Shown in pieces: positions 5,944-7,630 of a DNA stretch of 7,630 bases. Made by a program: the position numbers and the translations under genes. The notes beneath the pieces were generated by a model. It searched no databases. It saw nothing but the letters and a program-made list of their open reading frames with translations, and was not told where the DNA came from. This DNA is from Microcoleaceae cyanobacterium UBA11344 (GTDB taxonomy: Bacteria > Cyanobacteriota > Cyanobacteriia > Cyanobacteriales > Microcoleaceae): assembly GCA_003483675.1 (NCBI GenBank), contig DMYK01000136.1, positions 1,871 to 9,500 of the forward strand. The letters are read 5' to 3'. Numbering within the stretch: position 1 is the stretch's first letter; the number at the start of each line of letters is the position of its first letter.

Positions 5944-6252
5944 ATGGGTGTTGCAGTTGGAATGGTTGAAGTCTTAGGACTTCCCTCAGCCGTAGAAGTT
6001 GCGGACTCAATGGTGAAAGCAGCCCGCGTTACTTTAGTTCGCTATGAGAAAATAACCCGCGCCTACTGGACAGTCATAGTTCGAGGAGATATTTCTGAAG
6101 TGCAAGCAGCCGTTGCTGCTGGAATTGAATCTGTTAAAAAGGTTGATGGCGGCAAGTTGCTATCCTATCACATCATTGCTCGTCCCCACGAGAATCTGGA
6201 GTACGTTTTGCCGATCGGTTACACTCCCGAAGTAGAACAGTTCCGAATGTAG
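5944..6252 (+). CDS. ccmK: Carboxysome shell hexamer protein CcmK, variant pore
   Basis: This 102-aa single BMC-domain protein forms hexagonal tiles of the beta-carboxysome shell that encloses RuBisCO and carbonic anhydrase. It follows CcmK1/CcmK2 closely in sequence and register: AVGMVE at 4-9, [13 protein letters not shown] at 20-32, [17 protein letters not shown] at 44-60, then [14 protein letters not shown]. The conserved core lysine K25 and the RPHEN edge motif are present. The striking change is in the loop lining the central pore. The usual K-I-G-S-G-R (36-41) is here K-I-T-R-A-Y followed by W42, so the pore position Ser39 is Arg and both glycines are gone. Gly33 is also Arg. There are no ccmL, ccmM, ccmN or second ccmK genes in the window, so this is a satellite copy; I cannot say which named paralogue class it belongs to. 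AGGAG upstream supports the ATG at 5944. Confidence 0.9.
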   Translation: MGVAVGMVEVLGLPSAVEVADSMVKAARVTLVRYEKITRAYWTVIVRGDISEVQAAVAAGIESVKKVDGGKLLSYHIIARPHENLEYVLPIGYTPEVEQFRM

Positions 6253-6300
6253 TTAAGGTTTTAGCAAAACTTTGGTGTCGAATTTTAACATTGATCAATG

Positions 6301-6338
6301 TAGAGATGCGGGCGATCGCCCGCATCTCTATATTTTTT
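6301..6338 (+). terminator. Rho-independent terminator of ccmK with HIP1 at its centre
   Basis: Positions 6301-6330 form a perfect 30-bp palindrome: a 13-bp GC-rich stem around a GATC loop, with HIP1 (GCGATCGC, 6312-6319) at the centre. A run of six T (6333-6338) follows at once on the + strand, 81 bp after the AA-proximal end of ccmK's coding region. It fits an intrinsic terminator and may derive from a mobile palindromic repeat. Confidence 0.75.
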
Positions 6339-6368
6339 AGGGCGAGTCGATCGATCTTATTCGCTGTT

Positions 6369-6401
6369 AGAACCCCGACTTCTTTAAGAAGTCGGGGTTC
6401 T
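6369..6401. repeat. Perfect 16-bp inverted repeat between ccmK and tatC
   Basis: AGAACCCCGACTTCTT (6369-6384) is the exact reverse complement of 6386-6401, with a single T at the centre. Seven T (6412-6418) follow 10 bases later, too far for a classical terminator. No T-run follows on the tatC side. The AAGAAGTCGGGGTTCT sequence is one I recall as a recurrent palindromic repeat in Oscillatoria-type genomes; it may contribute to the 3' end of either convergent gene. Confidence 0.75.
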
Positions 6402-6430
6402 GGGTGTTCTATTTTTTTAGGTTGGTCTAA

Positions 6431-7258
6431 TTATCGCCCTAAAAGCTTGACCAAACCAACGCCGCCAAAGTAAAGAGCCACCACCGCACCTCCTAAAAGA
6501 CTTTGAGTCAAAGGGTCAGTTGAAGGCGTTAAAACCGCTCCCAAAACAGCCGCTCCCAAGACTACATACCGCCAAACAGACAACATTTGCTTAGAAGAAA
6601 AGATGCCAAAAACGCCGAGCAATACTAGGAAGATCGGGATTTGAAAAGCTAAGCCGGTGCAGAACATTAACAACAGTACAAATTTAAAGTATTTGTCGAT
6701 CGACCACAACTGCTCTACAACATCGGCTCCGTAGGTGACAAAGAAATTGAGCGCCGCCGGAATCAAAGCGATGTAAGAAAATACTAACCCGCCTAAAAAT
6801 AGGAAACTCGAACCGAAGAAAACAGGGCCGAGCAACCCGCGTTCTTTGCGAGTTAATCCAGGGAGAACAAATAGCGCTATTTGGTAAAAAATAAACGGAC
6901 TGGCGAGGAGCAAACCGCTGTATCCGGCTACTTCGATAGAAACAAAGAAATACTCGCCGGGAGCTAGTTGCAGAAACTTGACGGGCCCGGCAGGTACTTC
7001 TAGCAATTTAACGATCGGTCTCACATATAAAAAGCAGCCGATTATAGCAATTACTACTGCAATTAGCGCATAGAAAATTCGCAGCCGCAATTCTTCTAAA
7101 TGATCGAACAAAGACATCTCAACTTCGTCGGGGAGTTCGTCGAGAAATTCGTTTTCCAAGTTGCGGGAACCCATGAAACCGTCTGCGGGTGCAATTCTGG
7201 GTTCGAGGTTATTGTCGGAATTTTGTTCGGATGTCTCCAAGTCTGAGGGGGCTGTCAT
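6431..7258 (-). CDS. tatC: Sec-independent protein translocase TatC
   Basis: TatC (275 aa) is the polytopic receptor of the twin-arginine translocon, which moves folded proteins across the thylakoid or plasma membrane. A 48-residue acidic cytoplasmic extension precedes the family core. The signal-binding motif [12 protein letters not shown] spans 49-60, with E55, E56 and R58. Six membrane helices follow, the first at about 61-79. Family landmarks are LAPGEYF (98-104), [21 protein letters not shown] (120-140), AFQIP (204-208; Gln at a position occupied by Glu in the E. coli protein) and TPSTDP (244-249). The length is normal for cyanobacteria. The ATG at 7258 is the first in frame; the next, M29, would only shorten the variable extension. 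The gene stands alone and converges on ccmK. tatA is not in the window. Confidence 0.95.
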   Translation of the reverse strand: MTAPSDLETSEQNSDNNLEPRIAPADGFMGSRNLENEFLDELPDEVEMSLFDHLEELRLRIFYALIAVVIAIIGCFLYVRPIVKLLEVPAGPVKFLQLAPGEYFFVSIEVAGYSGLLLASPFIFYQIALFVLPGLTRKERGLLGPVFFGSSFLFLGGLVFSYIALIPAALNFFVTYGADVVEQLWSIDKYFKFVLLLMFCTGLAFQIPIFLVLLGVFGIFSSKQMLSVWRYVVLGAAVLGAVLTPSTDPLTQSLLGGAVVALYFGGVGLVKLLGR

Positions 7259-7261
7259 AAG

Positions 7262-7290
7262 GATTTTTTGATTTTATTTAGATTTTTGGT
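7262..7290. repeat. Degenerate GATTTT-rich leader upstream of tatC
   Basis: Three GATTTT cores (7263, 7271 and 7282) occur just 5' of the tatC ATG, out of perfect heptamer register. This is probably a decayed version of the arrays found before psbQ and petA. It is a weak call. Confidence 0.4.
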
Positions 7291-7335
7291 TTGGCAAAAG
7301 TTCGATCGGACTCCTGTCTGGTGCTGCACAAATCC

Positions 7336-7356
7336 AAGTCCGCAAGGCCAGGACTT
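7336..7356. repeat. Short inverted repeat upstream of tatC
   Basis: AAGTCC (7336-7341) pairs with GGACTT (7351-7356) around a 9-nt loop. The arms resemble the outer half of the MITE terminal repeat (AGGACTT) that starts at 7375. It may be an operator-like site or an element remnant; nothing more can be said. Confidence 0.3.
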
Positions 7357-7374
7357 TTGAGGATTATATTATAC

Positions 7375-7464
7375 AGGACTTACGCATTTGGACGTAATTC
7401 TGTCATTCTGAGTGAAGCGAAGAATCTCAAAGCTTTGGAACAGCGTCTAGAGTGCGTAAGTCCT
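7375..7464. mobile_element. 90-bp MITE-like element with 12-bp TIRs and 7-bp TSD
   Basis: AGGACTTACGCA (7375-7386) is the perfect reverse complement of TGCGTAAGTCCT (7453-7464). The 7-bp word ATTATAC directly abuts both outer ends (7368-7374 and 7465-7471), the footprint of a target-site duplication. The interior encodes nothing. It contains GTCATTCTGAGTGAAGCG (7402-7419), which resembles a repeat I recall from many bacterial genomes, and a small ATTCT/AGAAT hairpin. The element fits a non-autonomous insertion mobilised by a transposase encoded elsewhere. It sits between the tatC 5' region and the partial gene at the right edge. Confidence 0.8.
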
Positions 7465-7558
7465 ATTATACCCATTTTCAGTTACATAACGTAAAACGCG
7501 ATCGGTGTTAGATCCCCCGAATTTATTCCTTCGCAGACTCAGGAATGGTCGCTTTCTT

Positions 7559-7593
7559 CAATCTACAATCTAAAATCTACAATCTACAATCGA
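7559..7593. repeat. Heptamer array, CAATCTA type
   Basis: Five heptamers in exact register read CAATCTA, CAATCTA, AAATCTA, CAATCTA and CAATCGA. It overlaps the 3' end of the partial leftward gene, whose stop codon (7577-7579) falls inside the third unit. Its orientation is the same as that of the array after petC. Confidence 0.75.
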
Positions 7594-7630
7594 TCGCAAT
7601 TTTACCGACAGCGCGCCCCGTTTCGCTGTA
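7577..7630 (-). CDS. C-terminal end of a leftward gene, possibly an MDR oxidoreductase
   Basis: Reading leftward from the window edge, 17 codons stay open to a TAG at 7577-7579. The residues YSETGRAVGKIAID resemble the final strand of zinc-type alcohol dehydrogenase / quinone oxidoreductase proteins (MDR superfamily), which typically end with a ...ETGxxxGKxVI... motif. The last residues (C-R-L) are encoded by the heptamer array, as if the array had replaced or extended the original end. With so little sequence the family call is tentative; the 5' part lies beyond the window. Confidence 0.45.
   Translation of the reverse strand, partial: YSETGRAVGKIAIDCRL

Noticed and set aside
7291..7494. 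67-residue open frame upstream of tatC
   Set aside because: It runs through the MITE-like element, including both terminal repeats, and shows no protein family character.

Overview
The window is cyanobacterial chromosome, most likely from a filamentous non-heterocystous lineage (Oscillatoria/Microcoleus-like; this is a guess from style, not a database match). It holds genes for both core soluble-domain subunits of cytochrome b6f (petC, petA), a PsbQ-type photosystem II lipoprotein, a CcmK carboxysome shell protein and a DUF3067 protein. Eight copies of the HIP1 octamer GCGATCGC are present (961, 1280, 2138, 2724, 4397, 4945, 5631, 6312). The spacers are full of short heptamer arrays and palindromic repeats of the kind common in filamentous cyanobacteria.

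Layout: 131-547 (+) is a Nudix hydrolase behind a plausible promoter and a hairpin leader. It converges on 587-1672 (-), an FAD-dependent amine oxidase resembling glycine oxidase ThiO. Next come psbQ (1854-2297, -) and an alpha/beta-hydrolase-fold protein (2458-3309, -) whose nucleophile position is a glycine. Two clusters of the 17-bp palindrome GGTGCGCACTGCGCACC lie at 1722-1838 and 3321-3462. petC-petA (5181 down to 3484, -) form an operon separated by 165 bp. Divergent from petC is a DUF3067 gene (5399-5716, +), followed by a solitary ccmK (5944-6252, +) with its own strong Shine-Dalgarno sequence and a terminator at 6301-6338. tatC (7258-6431, -) converges on ccmK. The right edge carries a 90-bp MITE-like element with perfect 12-bp terminal inverted repeats and a 7-bp target duplication, then the last 17 codons of a leftward gene, probably an MDR-family oxidoreductase.

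How the genes fit together: the theme is assembly of the photosynthetic membrane. The Rieske protein PetC carries an uncleaved twin-arginine-type N-terminus and TatC is the receptor of the twin-arginine translocon, so enzyme and probable client are encoded within about 1.3 kb. Cytochrome f (Sec-type signal, CANCH heme site) is the partner of PetC. DUF3067, divergent from petC, is a candidate for a related accessory role, by context only. CcmK belongs to carbon fixation but is away from any visible ccm operon genes.

I found no rRNA, tRNA, CRISPR array, transposase or phage gene. The least ordinary items are the CcmK pore-loop replacement, the missing hydrolase nucleophile, the MITE-like insertion, the duplicated palindrome clusters, and heptamer arrays whose orientation seems to depend on whether they lie upstream or downstream of a gene.
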